NCBI GenBank assembly: GCA_001051155.2
Contig: JYIP02000002.1
Location: 3,789,583 to 3,853,582 of the forward strand
DNA: 64,000 nucleotides
DNA from: Chrysoporthe austroafricana
Lineage: Eukaryota > Ascomycota > Sordariomycetes > Diaporthales > Cryphonectriaceae
Reading direction: 5' to 3'
This document shows, one piece after another, positions 12,601-24,948 of this stretch. Made by a program: the position numbers and the translations under genes. How positions within the stretch are numbered: position 1 is the first letter of the stretch; every line of letters starts with the position of its first letter. The notes beneath the pieces were generated by a model, which made no database searches, was not told the origin of the DNA, and was given only the letters and a program-made list of their open reading frames with translations.

Positions 12601-14834
12601 TGAACGACTGTCACGCTTCAGACTTGCGGGGGTTCACCCTGACGCGCTCCTACGATGCTAGACCATCGCCGCGGCGACAGCCGCTTGTACTCCTCGGCAA
12701 AGTACCGCAATACACGGCTTTTCCGTGAGTGGCGATGGGGCTTGCGATGGCCGCAGGACTCGCAATTATTACGAGTCATGAACTTGCAAGTATCTCCTTG
12801 CAAGATCTGGTTTGTATTATGCACACAACATCGTGTGGCCGTTGGTCACCTGCCCGTGACATGAGATCGAGTAGCATGACGGACAGTGATATTGACTAGC
12901 TCGTTAATAGCAGTTGGAAGCGACTCATTCCCGGCCTTACAGCCTTCGTTGTTGGCAACGTGGCAGGCTGAACGAGTCGCGAGATCCTTTCACTCGGACG
13001 ATGTCCGAATCGGCGCAAGTCACAGCCCCCCCTCCCCCCGAATCACAAAGCCTGGCCCAGGGACGAGAGGCCTTCATTTCTTCTTGTTATTGTGTCTTGG
13101 CACGAATACAGACAAGCAGTGTCTCTTATGTACGTCACTACACAAGGTCCGTGAGTCGAAGGTGTCGTCTAGTCGAGGGGATGATGCGATTCTGAAGCTC
13201 CGCGATGCGGAACCGTTACAATCCCGTGACCAGGTCGAGGCCGGAGGCAGCTGCAGTATTCTGGTGCGTATATCCGAGTGGAATTGCCGAGCCAGAACGG
13301 CAGCGTGCGCCCGGCAATGTGGCCAAGGCTGGAAGCTGACCGAGGTAATGTCGTCGCCTCTCTTCTCACAAAGCACAAGTCGTTTGCATGATCGTACGGT
13401 GAGGCCCTGTCATTTCTTCCAGTCCGGTGTGAGCCTGATCTTGACCGGGGGTTCGTGGCCCTTTTTGAACCCATATGACATGTCGGTGAGCGCTGAGAGG
13501 AGGCGTTTCAGCGTCTTGGTTGGCTGCTGGATCAGCTGTTGGATCCAGTCGCCCCCCGGATCTTACATACATCTTGACATGAGGCTCTCAAGGTCACGCC
13601 CGCAGCAGGCCAAGGAATTCTGGAGCCCGGCAGTCGAAGAGGAGCCATCAAGCAAGATCCTCGGACGCCGCACGTCTCACCCGAATCTCACGCACTCGAG
13701 AGAGCCTCTCAAGAGGAGACGCGAGAGCCAGCCCCGGCCCGGGTACGTACATGACCGCACCTGCTTGACCCCTCCTGCCCCCTCCCTTGAGCATGCAGGA
13801 TCCGGAGGACCCATGAGGTTAAAAACTGGTGACCCGACGAAACAATGGACCTCCAGCTATTTTGGTGCTAACCGTCTCGAGCTGTAGCCAAAATAGAGCG
13901 CCCTTAAACACAGATCATCACAGATGGCAGTCGAGTCGGTTTCTCAGTCCACAGTTCCAGACTCGAAGCGAGTTACTCTTAAGCATGGCTTCCTTCTTGA
14001 CCTGTAGAGAGTCTGGCAAGTCTTTCCACCAAAAGCTTCGTTTTCTGTTACTGAATCATGACCAGGTGTTTCTTGACGCCGCTCTTCCATCTTAGTACGG
14101 CCGCAGCATGGGTCTGCAAGCTCACGCGGGATGCCCATCCCTCTACCCTGCTACTGCTACGATGGTACCCACATGAGGTACCCAGGAGATGGGCGGTGAG
14201 GCCCACACTTGGCTCACTGTCTACTTCGATCCCACGGTCCCAAGTCCGGCTTCGCTGGTAGCGATACTCTTCATGGGCCCTAGTCCTTATATTACCCCCT
14301 ACGATGCGCGACAATGCAATCGTACCCTGTCAGTGGGTCTATCGTCAGCAGGTAACCCCCTCTTTCGCCTCTGCAAGTCCAGCACATGGCCACGATGGCC
14401 ATCACAGCGCCTTTCGTTGTATTTGGGGGCTAGGCACTTGGAACGGATGCGTACCCGCAAGGGGGGGGAGGCGCGCTCGAGGCTAACGGCGGCACTGTAT
14501 TGTTTTATCGCAGCTATGGCAAGCGAGAATGGGCAGGCGCGGATCTGTTCCCAGTGCTCAAGCACGGTGACCTGGCGCTGCTCCCGGTTCGTGGGTGAAA
14601 GCCGAGAAGGATCAAAGCTGTCAACCCAGCTTGCAACGACGGCCGGACATGCGGATCCGTACCAAACATATAACGCTACGCTAACTATCGTCGTAGCGAG
14701 CGCGGAGATCAGCACGCGCAACACGTGTTGGAGGTTTGTTGTTATTGTTGTTGTTGTCTTCGAAGAACCTCGGCCTCCCCACCCCCGGCTGCCCCCCTAG
14801 GCCTCTCTCACCGCAGTGGCGGACTCAGGGTTCT

Positions 14835-14846
14835 CTACTATGGTAC
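14835..14846 (-). repeat. Degenerate paired-GTAC motif
   Basis: CTACTATGGTAC is the reverse complement of GTACCATAGTAG, one base off the copies at 7068 and 9636. It is followed by AGTAC. Confidence 0.5.
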
Positions 14847-16688
14847 AGTACTTACGTATGTCAAGCTGATACAGGCTGAGCGCGTTTCAAGGAAGACACC
14901 GCAAATGAGCATAGTTCTTCAACAGACTGCCATTAATTCAAAACTACCCCTTTCACAAAGCTTGGCATGGGCTTACCGCGGACCCGGGATCGCAGTCCCC
15001 AGATCACACGCACCTCAATAACCAGCGATGATCGGCGTATGTCGAGCCTTCGTTGAAGCCCCGACGCCGCGCGGCCGGTAAATCCTCGTTATTCCCCCTT
15101 CCCCCGGCGACTCGTATAGTGTACTGTACCCAGGCGTACGTGTGTCGGTGTCCCTTGCCCGACCCAACTGCCAATGAAAACGTGAAGCACGTTTAGCGCT
15201 GAAAAGAACGCTGCGGGTGTTTTGGTAGTTTCGTATCGGTCACACATACTACGTGTCTTGGGCGCGTGGACTATGTTGTAATCGTGGACTAAGCATCTGA
15301 CGATCGTCAGGAGATCTTGCTGTACGTGAGAAGACGGTCTGCTTCGTCCAGGGGGCTGGGCATAGGGGATGGGTGTTGCGAATTGTCGCTAACCGTCGCC
15401 TTGTGGTGGTCGTGGTGTTCAAGGACTGCATGAGGTCTAATCCACTTGTCATTTTTGTCTGGGCATCGGTGTGCCCTGCTATGTCCTAGCCCGCCACTTT
15501 GTCTTTGGGGCTTGAAATCGTGAGTATATCCGACTATGTTTCTTGGTAGTCTTGGCAATCCTTCTGTTGGCTGCCAACCCAAACCTAAGCCTAAGCCACC
15601 CAAAACGTTCTTGGCATCGCCCGGTTTAGGGGGGAGGACGGTGACGGCGGACTTGTTCCGTTGATTTGTCTCAGTGTCAGCACGCCTCATCAAACGGGGA
15701 TCCCGTATCAGGCTGTGACCACAAAGATATTTCATAGTGCTTATTTTGTTGTGACAATTTTGCACAGTAGTCCCCGAGACCATGTAGATAAAGAATGAGT
15801 CTTGTAAATCGTAAGGCAGCTTGACCATATATTCCGCACTCAAGGAAGGACACCCAAGAGAGGCGAATCTGAAGCTCATTGTCGAGGAAGATATAGAATT
15901 GTGACTACCTTTAAAATACATGATACGGGTCTCCGAGCCGTGAGGAACATTCCCAGCAGTGTGAAGATACAATCAAGCCAGTATCTCTCACAGTATCGCC
16001 ATTCTCTCCTGACGTGCCGCTTTCCCGCCATGCGTCCCACTCTTCTGAGGCCGCCACGACTGGCAGCGCAAGAGATGCCCGGTGTATCTTGTTAACGTGA
16101 CCATCTCAGATGGCTGAGGATATCAGCCCCAGAGCAGTACGAGAGACTACGAGCACGTTAAGCCGGGGAGCCATGTGTGCTTCAGGCTGGATAGACCACT
16201 GGATGCTCGTTGTCTTCCTACCTAGGTATGCAGCTCACGAGCAATGCGCTACTTTCAATACACCACTCGTCCAACGAGGCGAACCGAAATACTGGGACTT
16301 GACGTGGGAAAGTGGGCATGGTCACTGGCAACCGATTTCTTGCAGGACGCCGCATACCAACGAAGAGGGGTCCTACAAGTGCAAGAAGACCGATTGCTGG
16401 AGCCTGGAGGATGTGCTTTAAACCATACAATACGTTACTAAAATGACAGCCCTTCATAACCTCAAAGATACATAGTTCCCTCCCGGCGGCTTGACTGTAT
16501 AATAGCCTCCTGAAATAGCGTGTTGTGGGATAACGTCCCGTCCGGTTATGTCTTGCGGACAATGTTCAAAGGCGATAAATTCTCCCGGGTGTCTAATGGT
16601 GTTGACCCGACCGCTATTGTGCTTGGCCCATGGCTTATCTAGTGTGCAGCCGGCGATGGCGACATTTCAATTCGTGCTAAATTGATGT

Positions 16689-19571
16689 CTAGCGCTTGGC
16701 ATAGTAATTGGACATGTCAAGCAATAGCAAGAGCATTACCACAGGGTTCTCCTGCAGTCTCTCACCGTCCCGTTTCTGTCCGTATCCAGACTTCTCACCC
16801 ATGCCCCTACATACGGTGATGAAGACCTCGACCTTCTCCCTGAACAACCTGTACAGGTCCTTCATCTCCTGCTCGGACCCTTCAGAGCCTTCAGCTCGTA
16901 CCCTGGCTTTCTTGGCGAAGCGCAAAACGAATGTGAAGATGTCTTCCAGAAGCTTCAAGACTGGTCGCTGCCGTTTTCTCAGGAGCAGAGCAGTCATGAT
17001 CTCGTCCAGGGTGCGCTCGTGCTGCTCGCCGAGCCGGTCTGGACTGACGGTTGAGGACGACTGGTAAGTGCCGTTACCTTCTTGCAATCCCTTCTCGACC
17101 CTATCAAGCCAACGCTCAAAGCCGCGCCATGGCCTCTCGATGCCGGTGTCAAAGAAGTAGCGGGCCACATTTGAGACAAAATGATGTGCCTCGATGCGGA
17201 AGCGGAGGGAAGCATCGTCGGGATCCTGCCAGCGGGTGAAGCCGGACGATATGTCGCGGAAGAGTTGGTCAACTACGAACAACATCCTCAGTATACGAAG
17301 AAGTGATTTGAATATGTGGTCGTACTTGGCCAGTATGGCTGGCGTCATGATAGGCGAGAGAGGTGATGGAGGTTTGTAGGACATCCGCAGAAAGTCGAGG
17401 GCTTCGAGAGCATCAGGATCCATGCATTTTTCCATTTCCTCCGGTGACAGATCTCTTATAGCAAAACTGAGGTCGCCAGGTAGCACAGCGTGTTCAGCCA
17501 TGGAAGGTATACTGCTCTTCCCGTCGGCGCCCGGTGAGGTCTGCTGATAGCTCTCGGACAGCACGCCTGCCAGGGCTAAGCGAAGCTCAGAACTGGCAGG
17601 CGGCCAATTGTCACGGCTGGCTAAACGAAGTCCCATGGTACCGCCAGCCCTTGCAACTCCTGCTTGTCTTTCCGTCGTGTCCATATCCGGGTTGAAAAGG
17701 GCGTTGGATATGCGACTGGAGAACATGCCGTTGCCTAGTAGCTGAAACGCTCTCTGAAGCCTGAGATGGCCTCGCAGGTCATGTTCAGCGTATAGTAACC
17801 GCAGGCACTCGCGATTCACGAGACGAGCCTGTGCATGGATGATTGGGCCAAAGGACAGTAGCGGGAGCAACGACCAGTGTGGGCTGAAATGAGTACCGAT
17901 TGTGTCTGCTTCATCTCGAACGTTGAAGAGCTCCTCCCTGAGCAATTTGGAGAGCTTGTCCCATGGCTCGGCTTTGGCAACCGGACGGTCCAAGTGCGCA
18001 ATGGAAGCGAGGACTGTCTGCTCTAGACGGAATTCATCTTTGCCGAAGAATTGGAGGACAGGTTCTTCTATGCTTGTTGTATTGTCCCGCCTCGCATCAC
18101 GGTCATTGTCAGTCATAAGCCGGCCTTTTCGCAGGGTCTCCGAGACCGCGTGTTGAAATGCAAGAGCTTTCTGTTCCACCCTTGTGATTGATTCCCAATC
18201 GTATTGCCATTCGAGTCTTGGTGCCTCGGCACTAGCAACCGCACGGAGGGATGACAAAGCGTTCGATGGATGATATGACTGTAAGAAGCGAAGATTTCGG
18301 CCAGTTTCGAAGATCGCTTGCGCCATGTCGTCAGGTACAAAGGATGGCATGTTATCCATATCGAGAAAGTAGTCTGGTTCTGCAAGCTCGAAGCCTTGGT
18401 CATCAACCCACATATTGTTATCGCAGCGTACAAAGCTCTTGCCGGGACCATTCTTGTTCATGGGCACTCCTCTCTCAGGTCTCAACCCAATCCATTCCTC
18501 GACAAAATCCGTGAACGGCTTGGAGACCATTTGGAGGATCTCACCCATAGCATCTTTTAGAAATGGCTCACCCAGCTCCGCAGATTGTGCCTCGGTGTAG
18601 ATGATCGACAATAAAGCTGAGTCACTCGTTGATTTCTTGGCCTTCTGAGCGAGCCTCTGGAAATACGACAGGATGGAAAAGACGGGTCTGACCAAAGACT
18701 GAAGTTGGAGAACCGACCTGACCCTCAGGCCTCGTGCCCCGAGTTCGTCTTGAGCGACGAGCAGTATTCTGTCAAGCGCATTGGCGAGAGCGATCCGAGA
18801 CGGGCCCGTGTTGGTGGAGTACGACCTTTCCACGAAGGACCGCAGACGACGACATGCTTCGCCACAGGATGTACACAGTCGCACTATGCCAGTGAGGGAG
18901 TCCCCTGAGTAGCCAGGCACCTTCGTCAATTCAAGTGCTGGTACAAATGTCTTCCTCTCCTGATTCCACGAAAACATAACGGATTCTCGGCCGAGAGAAA
19001 CTGCAAGAAGACAAGCCGCCCACCCACGAGGATCCAAAGTCTTGTATGAGTCGTGAGAATCGATGTCGCAAGGGTTGCTTCCGGAAGCTAGAAAGGCGTC
19101 ATAAGCAGAAGCGCCAGCTTCCGTAATGAACTTGGCTAGCTCAAGGTTTGCTTCAGGCAGCTCGAATCCATCCCAGGTTTTGAACGCCGGGAATTTCGCC
19201 GTGGTCTCATCATGAAATAGCCACGGATCTTGTTCGGCCTCAGATGCCGAGTCTATCATAGACACATCACTGACATCTCCAGACAGCTCGACTGAAGGGT
19301 GCGCGAGTTGAACAACACGCCCAAGGTCAGGTGGAGGCTTGAAATAACCTTCATCACTTTTTGCTGATGTCTCGTTGCTGATCGGCCCATCTACTTGCAC
19401 ATTAGTCTGTGCTCTGAGCCTAACATGTTGATTTCACTCACTTTTGACGACGAGTTCAAAGAAATCCTTCGCCAAAGGCGGAGGTGAATTCAGCAGCTTT
19501 GAGGATCTCCAGAAGTCCGGGCGATGGAATAAGTCCGCAACGCTTTCGCCCTCCGTCGCGAACGACGCCAT
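16689..19571 (-). CDS. Gamma-tubulin complex component, Spc97/Spc98 family (GCP5/GCP6 type), 944 aa
   Basis: Exons are complement(19442..19571) and (16689..19393), with a 48-nt intron (GTGAGT...CAAG). GCP proteins bind gamma-tubulin and nucleate microtubules at spindle pole bodies and septa. The N-terminal grip domain spans roughly residues 190-440 and contains the family signature MPSFVPDDMAQAIFETGRNL, preceded by KPFTDFVEEWIGLRPE. The C-terminal gamma-tubulin-binding half includes HHFVSNVARYFFDTGIERPW and LKLLEDIFTFVLRFAKK, typical of the last helices. The protein is longer and more divergent than GCP2/GCP3, which favours the GCP5/6 accessory class; I lean to GCP6. The start at 19571 gives MASFATEGESVADLFHRPDF, more likely than the in-intron ATG at 19400. 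It is divergent from EAF7. Confidence 0.88.
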
Positions 19572-19946
19572 TTGGGAGGGCAAAGTGAGTCCCCCAGCTT
19601 CAGACCGGACGGGGCACTTCGATGTCAGCCCTTGAATTATTAAAGCATGAGACTCGGATGAGAGCCTTCAGGAAGCTCCGCGTTTTACTGGCCTCTCCCT
19701 GTGATGTCCGTCGAAGCGCGTCGCGTAGCTTGGCAACCCTGACCCTTATCGTGGCGTCAATCTTATCGTCCGAACAGTACTGGCAGAGATGTGCACCGAG
19801 GCATCTACCCACCTACTCAGCTTCGTCATCTCCTGCATCTTCAAAGACACCCCTCACACGTCAAGCATAGCAGTTTACGTTGCAGCTATACTGTCTTGAC
19901 ATTTCTCGCTATCCTGACTGTTGTTCCAGCCACTGCGGCGAACACA
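19572..19946. other. Divergent promoter, gamma-tubulin complex gene / EAF7
   Basis: 375 bases lie between two divergent start codons. No coding potential and no distinct motif stand out. Confidence 0.5.
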
Positions 19947-20861
19947 ATGCCTCCGAAGAAGAAGGGCCGCGCGTCGACCACCGCGACACCGGCCAGCAAC
20001 GACGATGCGATGGATGTGGACACACCGCAGGCCGCCGACACTCCGACAGCTGCACCCGCCAATTCAGCTCCTCCGGTCGATCTTGCATCTCCATGGACGG
20101 ACGACCAGGTGTCCATGTTGCTCAAGGCCGTCATCCGCTGGAAGCCAGCAGGTGCACATTGACTTTCTCCTATTTCTGCTCACGCTTCTATGCTAATGTC
20201 TAGCCTCCTAGGAATGCACAAACACTTTAGAATGCTCGCAATAGCAGAACACATGCGATCAAACGGCTATGACCCGGCTGTCTACACTCATCTCCGTATA
20301 CCGGGAATATGGAAAAAGCTCAACGAGTTCTTCAACATGCCGATGATAGACGACCGGGAGAATACATTGGACGTCGTCCAAGACCCCAACTACGACGATC
20401 AATTTAAGCCATTCGATCTTCCGTGGGATGAATACGGCGATCTGATCATGCAGCGCGCCATTGCCGACCCTAAAGACCCGCCCTCATCCCCGGCTCAGCT
20501 TCATAAGTCCCCTGCTTCGAGCAAAAAGCGCAAGCGCGGCGAGCCTGCTGGTGGCCACCACCCCAAGACCAGATCTAGCACGGTTGAGGACTCGGAGGCG
20601 GAGAATGACGAGCCTGCAGAGGAGGCATACACGAGCCCAGCACGGAAGTCTGCACGTAGTGCTAGAAGCGCAAAGCGCGCTGCGTCGAAGAAGGTGGAGG
20701 AAGAGGAAAATGAAGAAGAGGAGGAGGAAGATGAGTCTGAGGAGTCTGAGGAGCAGAGCGAGGAGGAAGAGGAGGAGGCACCTGCAGTGAAGACCACCAG
20801 AGGGCCGGGCAGGGGCTGGAGGAGAGGCAGGGCTCGCGCAAGGGGAGGACGTAGACGCTAA
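19947..20861 (+). CDS. EAF7: NuA4 histone acetyltransferase subunit Eaf7 (MRGBP family), 284 aa
   Basis: Exons are 19947..20151 and 20212..20861; the intron starts GTGCAC and ends TCCTAG, rejoining [11 protein letters not shown]. The CT20/Eaf7 domain covers roughly residues 45-140: [56 protein letters not shown] and the [16 protein letters not shown] end. Eaf7 belongs to the TINTIN module (Eaf3-Eaf5-Eaf7) of NuA4 and acts on transcribed chromatin. After residue 150 the protein is disordered: a KKRKR nuclear signal, a Ser/Ala/Arg segment, about 40 residues almost all Glu/Asp/Ser, and an RGRGG-like Arg/Gly end. A second TAG acceptor eight bases upstream would break the frame. Assignment is firm. 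Confidence 0.95.
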
Positions 20862-21221
20862 ATTGCGTAGCCCTCTGGACGGCTTGTTGAACGGATGGTT
20901 GACATCTGAGCGCGCCAAAGGCAAGATTGAGGAGCACCTGTTTGTTGAATATACCCTGTATTACTAGCGAGTGAGGTTGCAAAGAAGCCAGGCTAGAAAG
21001 CCTTGCAATGCGATGCCTCTGGCGAATAATCTTGTGATACACTGCCATACTGAAGGGTTGACCACACTGCAGGGACCCCATGTCCACCCCCACACTATTT
21101 GGTGACCCCGCAACGCGTCTCAATAATCAGAATGATAGACGCGCCTCGAATTCAGGAAAAGACCCCGAGGTCAGGAACGTTGTATTGACTTTGTATCGAC
21201 TCTCCACGCCACGAAAATAAC
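20862..21221. other. Intergenic, EAF7 3' end to ASK1 5' end
   Basis: 360 bases between tandem plus-strand genes, which must hold the EAF7 3' end and the ASK1 promoter. No feature is recognised. Confidence 0.5.
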
Positions 21222-22654
21222 ATGTCTCGGCCAGGCTCTTCAATGTCGAGACAGCTGACGCTGACAGAGGAGCTCGAGAAGCTCGAGCAGTCCATTACGC
21301 TCACACTGCAAGGTAAGGCGGGAATTGATGTCACTGTATCACACTAACCGTTGGCACAGAGATCGATTCAAACTTTAGCCGAGCGCATCGCATCGTCACG
21401 ACAAGCATCCTGCCGCTGGTTGAGCAATATGGAGAACATTCGAAGGCTGTGTGGGAGGCGTCCAAGGTACGTACACTCGGACGGCGCCCGTGTCCCTGGC
21501 TCGACGCTGACATCGTCTCAGTTCTGGAAGCAGTTCTTCGAGGCATCGGCAAATGTGTCGTTGTCAGGATACGAAGAGCTAGCCGCGGACGGGGAGGATA
21601 CGACCGTGAACGATGAAGAGACAACCGAGCAAGACGAGACCACCGAAGATGCCACGCCCCGGCCCGAGGGAGAAGATCATTCTATTACCGCCGACGAGAC
21701 CGCTTCCTACCACGAGCATGACGAGTCTCTCCTGGATGACGGAACGGGCGATCTTGCTGGCAGCACGCCGCGCGCAGCACCACACAAGAAGTCACGACCA
21801 CAATTCGCGAAGCTGGGCTCTCCGTACGAGCAGCTGAAGAGGGAGCTGAAGGGCGACGCTGGCGACGATCAGGCATCCGGAGACGACTCGGACACCGATA
21901 TCATACCCCATCAGCATACAACCCGCCTGCCGGACATGTCCATGACGCCGCGATCCTCACTGGGCGCGGCAGACCTCACCACAGATGATGTCTTCTCGAC
22001 GGCGCGCAAGAACAAGGATCCCCTCCTCCACCGACTCCTGGATAAGAATTACCGCATCCAAGCGACGCCGCACAAGCCGACCGGCGTATCACCCATCAAG
22101 TGGAAGGTCACGGAAAAGCCACAGGACAAGGGCAAGCGATCCGCGTGGCAGGATGATTCGCCGATGTCGTCGCCCGAGATGGCGATCCCGACACTCCGCA
22201 GCGCGGCGTTCATGTCACCTGTCAAGTATCCTGGTGGCGGTCGTCTTGGGCCTGCCCCTGCTTCTGGCGGACCCCGTACTCCTGGTGTGAGTGTGCAGAC
22301 ACCTGCGTCGGCAAGGAAGACGAAGGACGTGTACGCGAACAAGGGCGAGGAGAGAGGCAGACAGAGAGATGAGATTTCTTGGGAGAGTGATGAGGACGAC
22401 GTGTATGGTGGTATGAGCCCACCTAAGACGATCCAGTTCGCGCTGCCGCCGTCGAAGCTTCTGCAGACTCCTGGTAGGCCCCCATAGTCTCCTATCGTCA
22501 GCAAGTGCAATACTGACTCCACACAGCACGCGAGGCGAGCAAGCGAATCGTAGACGACATTCTTCTTACGGCTGGTATGGAACCGGAGGAGTCCTCAGAG
22601 TACAGTCCGACTATCGTGAAGATGAACGCCAATATTTCGGACGACACATTTTAG
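21222..22654 (+). CDS. ASK1: DASH complex subunit Ask1, 425 aa
   Basis: Exons are 21222..21312, 21360..21466, 21522..22473 and 22527..22654. DASH/Dam1 forms rings on microtubules and couples kinetochores to spindle ends. The conserved part is the first 80 residues: LTLTEELEKLEQSITLTLQE, IDSNFSRAHRIVTTSILPLV, EQYGEHSKAVWEASKFWKQF, then FEASANVSLSGYEE. The remaining 340 residues are disordered and acidic, with many Ser/Thr-Pro sites (for example SPYEQL, MTPRSSL, MSSPEM), as expected for a Cdk-regulated kinetochore protein. A short last exon encodes AREASKRIVDDILLTAGMEP and a terminal TIVKMNANISDDTF, which recalls the conserved Ask1 C-terminus. All splice junctions keep phase. Confidence 0.95.
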
Positions 22655-24948
22655 ATGATGTAGCATCTACTACATGCAGCGGGAAAATGAAAGGCTGACT
22701 CTCATTCTGCGTATTTTCCACCGGTGATGCTTTGATTTAGCTTTTACCTACGCGTTTTGAAATGCTGCTGTGTCGCTGCCTATCCTCCTACGCAGCATAG
22801 ACCTAGCAACAGACATCACCGTCGCTCGTCCACATATGTATTATGGAATTCCTTCACTCTCACAAGCAGGATATGCGCCTGGCCGGCGCTGGAAAAACTG
22901 GCTTGAGATCACTGGATAGCATGCGAACCGGAGCCTAACACGGTGCATCAGACGCAGAAACGTCTCGCATCGGCCTGGTAGACGTAGGAAGCAAGACATC
23001 AAGGCGACGCCTGGCTGGGCGTCGCTCGCCTACGTGGAGAGATTGGGCTATTTAGCTTGGTTGGTGGCGTTGCTATTTGTTCTGCCTTCTCGCTTGCTTG
23101 AGGATTCAGATTGCACTGGTATGTGTTGGCCACTTGATCGGCGGTATCCGCAGAGCGGGCGCATAGACATAGGTTAGGAGAGCGTGGAGAGCTGCATTCA
23201 ATCCCGACAGTGACAGGATGAGCGGTCTGTGTCTCGGCGCTGCCTACCCCCCCGAGCAGCTCGGGAATAAAAGTCCTTTAGGAAGAGGTGATACACAGCT
23301 TGCATCATCAAGCCATCCCTAAAAGAGGTGACGAGCTTTCACCGGCATGGCCGGGAAATCCCTCGGCAAGAATCAGTTCGTTTATACATCGTCGGGCGCC
23401 CTTTGTGTTCCGTTCTGTTCTCACCAGCCGTTCGCAAGAAGTTGTGACGTCTCCATTACTTTCTATGATAATCATTCTGAACCCGTCAAGATTCGGAGCA
23501 GAGACCCACGTCGTTGAAGAACGGGAGACAAGCCTTACTTACATAAGCTCTTATTCGTGTTCGTATCCGAGATGCGATGCAGGTGATGAGCCAATGCATT
23601 GCTAGTGTTGTGTGCTGTGGGGGATAGATCCATGGATCCCTTCCCAGAGCCTCGGGCCGCTCAACATCCCTGGAAGGATGAGAAAGGTTCGAGAAGCTCA
23701 ACGAGCGGCCTGCACCCCACGCGTCAGACCAGCATCGAGCCATTGAGGGTCTACTACTTCACGATGATAGAGAGGCAACGCGTGTCGATTACCTATCTTG
23801 CTGTCTTGACCTTTTTTCTCTCTCTCCTCTCTCTCTTCCCGCTCCCCCTATCTATAAGTCTGACCCCAGGAGAAACCGTTACAGCGACAGCAACAATGAC
23901 AGCAACGGATGTGCCTCGCGCTGTGCGCTGCGGTTGACTTTACTGTCCCTGTAGAGCATTTGCATCTGATCAAGGACGAGTTTCACCTGTGGGATCGCGA
24001 CGAGGCGGAACTGTCCGTCCGTAAGAACCGGTGGGATTCAGGGGAACGAGCCAATGGCCGGCGGCCAGCGACGGTATTACTGTGATACTGCGTCCCGCGA
24101 TCTGGGCTAGCAGCACAAACATGCCATACCTATCTAGGCAAACCCATGAGGCGCAGCGGACGGCAGGCCGATCTGGTCCGTGGTCTGATCCGGATGCTGG
24201 ACTACCCGCCCATGCGTCACACACTGATTGTGTGGTTGTGTGGTGGCCGGTGGTTATTCCACCATCGTTATTGGCCAATTGGCCATAGCTCCTTGCTCTT
24301 GTTGGTGTTGATGTTATGGGCGGTATCGAGAGGTCACGAACATTTGTCAATCCCAACTAGATGCCAATACACTCCACCTGCATAGCGCACAAGTTGAGGG
24401 CTCAGTCCCCAGAGACAATGTCCTCTACCACTGAAGAGAAGAGTCCCCCGACTCAGGCTCTCTCCGGAGCCGTCCTGCTCAGAACAGAATCCGCTCAAAA
24501 GCACCCACATGCACGGCAGCCACCCCCCTGTGCTTTCCTGCCATGCTAATTGGCAATCTCCATTAGACCCTGCACATCTTTCCGTTCCCTTAGCAGCTAA
24601 AAGCTCCAGCGATTGCTGCCGCTGTCGACCTTTTTCCCACCACTCCACTCCCACCAAGATTTCCCCCTCCCCAACGCGAATCCCCCCCTCTCGCACCCTC
24701 TCGCACCCTCTCGACTCGCTTCCCGCCGTCTCAGCGGCATCTCCAGAGAGAGACACGGCGATTCGTCGATCAATTTGCGATAGTACGTGTTTGCTAGCCC
24801 TATCATCGGCACCCTGACCTCTGCGGACTGTGTACCACGGGGTCGCAGCCGCCATCTCGAGGCAAAAGACGAGCCGAAGTGTTCTAATTTCCGACGTAGA
24901 AAGCCTCGTCCTATCGCCCCGATCGCACGACCATTGCCGCGCCCTGCA
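22655..24948. other. Long upstream region of ERG5, 2.3 kb
   Basis: No supported coding frame. Pyrimidine-rich stretches (23810-23850 and 24640-24720) precede the ERG5 start, as is usual for highly expressed fungal genes. AATAAAAG near 23267 and TATAAG near 23851 are TATA-like. A 14-base CCAAT palindrome is listed separately. The frame just upstream of the ERG5 ATG stays open back to 24787 but is not family sequence. Confidence 0.5.
24272..24285. promoter_or_regulatory. CCAAT-containing palindrome upstream of ERG5
   Basis: TGGCCAATTGGCCA is a perfect 14-base palindrome with CCAAT on both strands, 664 bases upstream of the ERG5 start. Two overlapping CCAAT boxes could bind the HAP/CBF complex, which controls sterol genes in several fungi. 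This is inference from the motif only. Confidence 0.4.

Larger units (their letters stand above)
7001..16688. other. Gene-poor interval, about 9.7 kb
   Basis: No reading frame here resembles a known family. The longest open frames are 12886-13887 (plus; first ATG only at 13348), 15307-15972 (minus), 10708-11367 (minus) and 14189-14800 (plus); their Ser/Arg/Cys/Trp-rich composition looks like translated noncoding DNA. The interval is not strikingly AT-rich and shows no terminal repeats or transposase fragments. It contains a CA repeat, a T16 run at 9042-9057 and several paired-GTAC motifs listed separately. Most likely it is regulatory or noncoding-RNA DNA, or relics too old to read. Confidence 0.5.

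Noticed and set aside
15307..15972. 221-codon open frame on the minus strand
   Set aside because: Composition is not convincing, no domain is recognised, and a frame of this length is plausible by chance in an interval this large. It is left as unassigned within the gene-poor region.
5044..16688. Transposon or RIP-mutated island
   Set aside because: No terminal repeats, target-site duplications, transposase fragments or strong AT shift were seen.
23288..23937. Open frames upstream of ERG5, one with a hydrophobic stretch
   Set aside because: The hydrophobic stretch comes from a TCTC-rich pyrimidine tract of promoter type; no family similarity.
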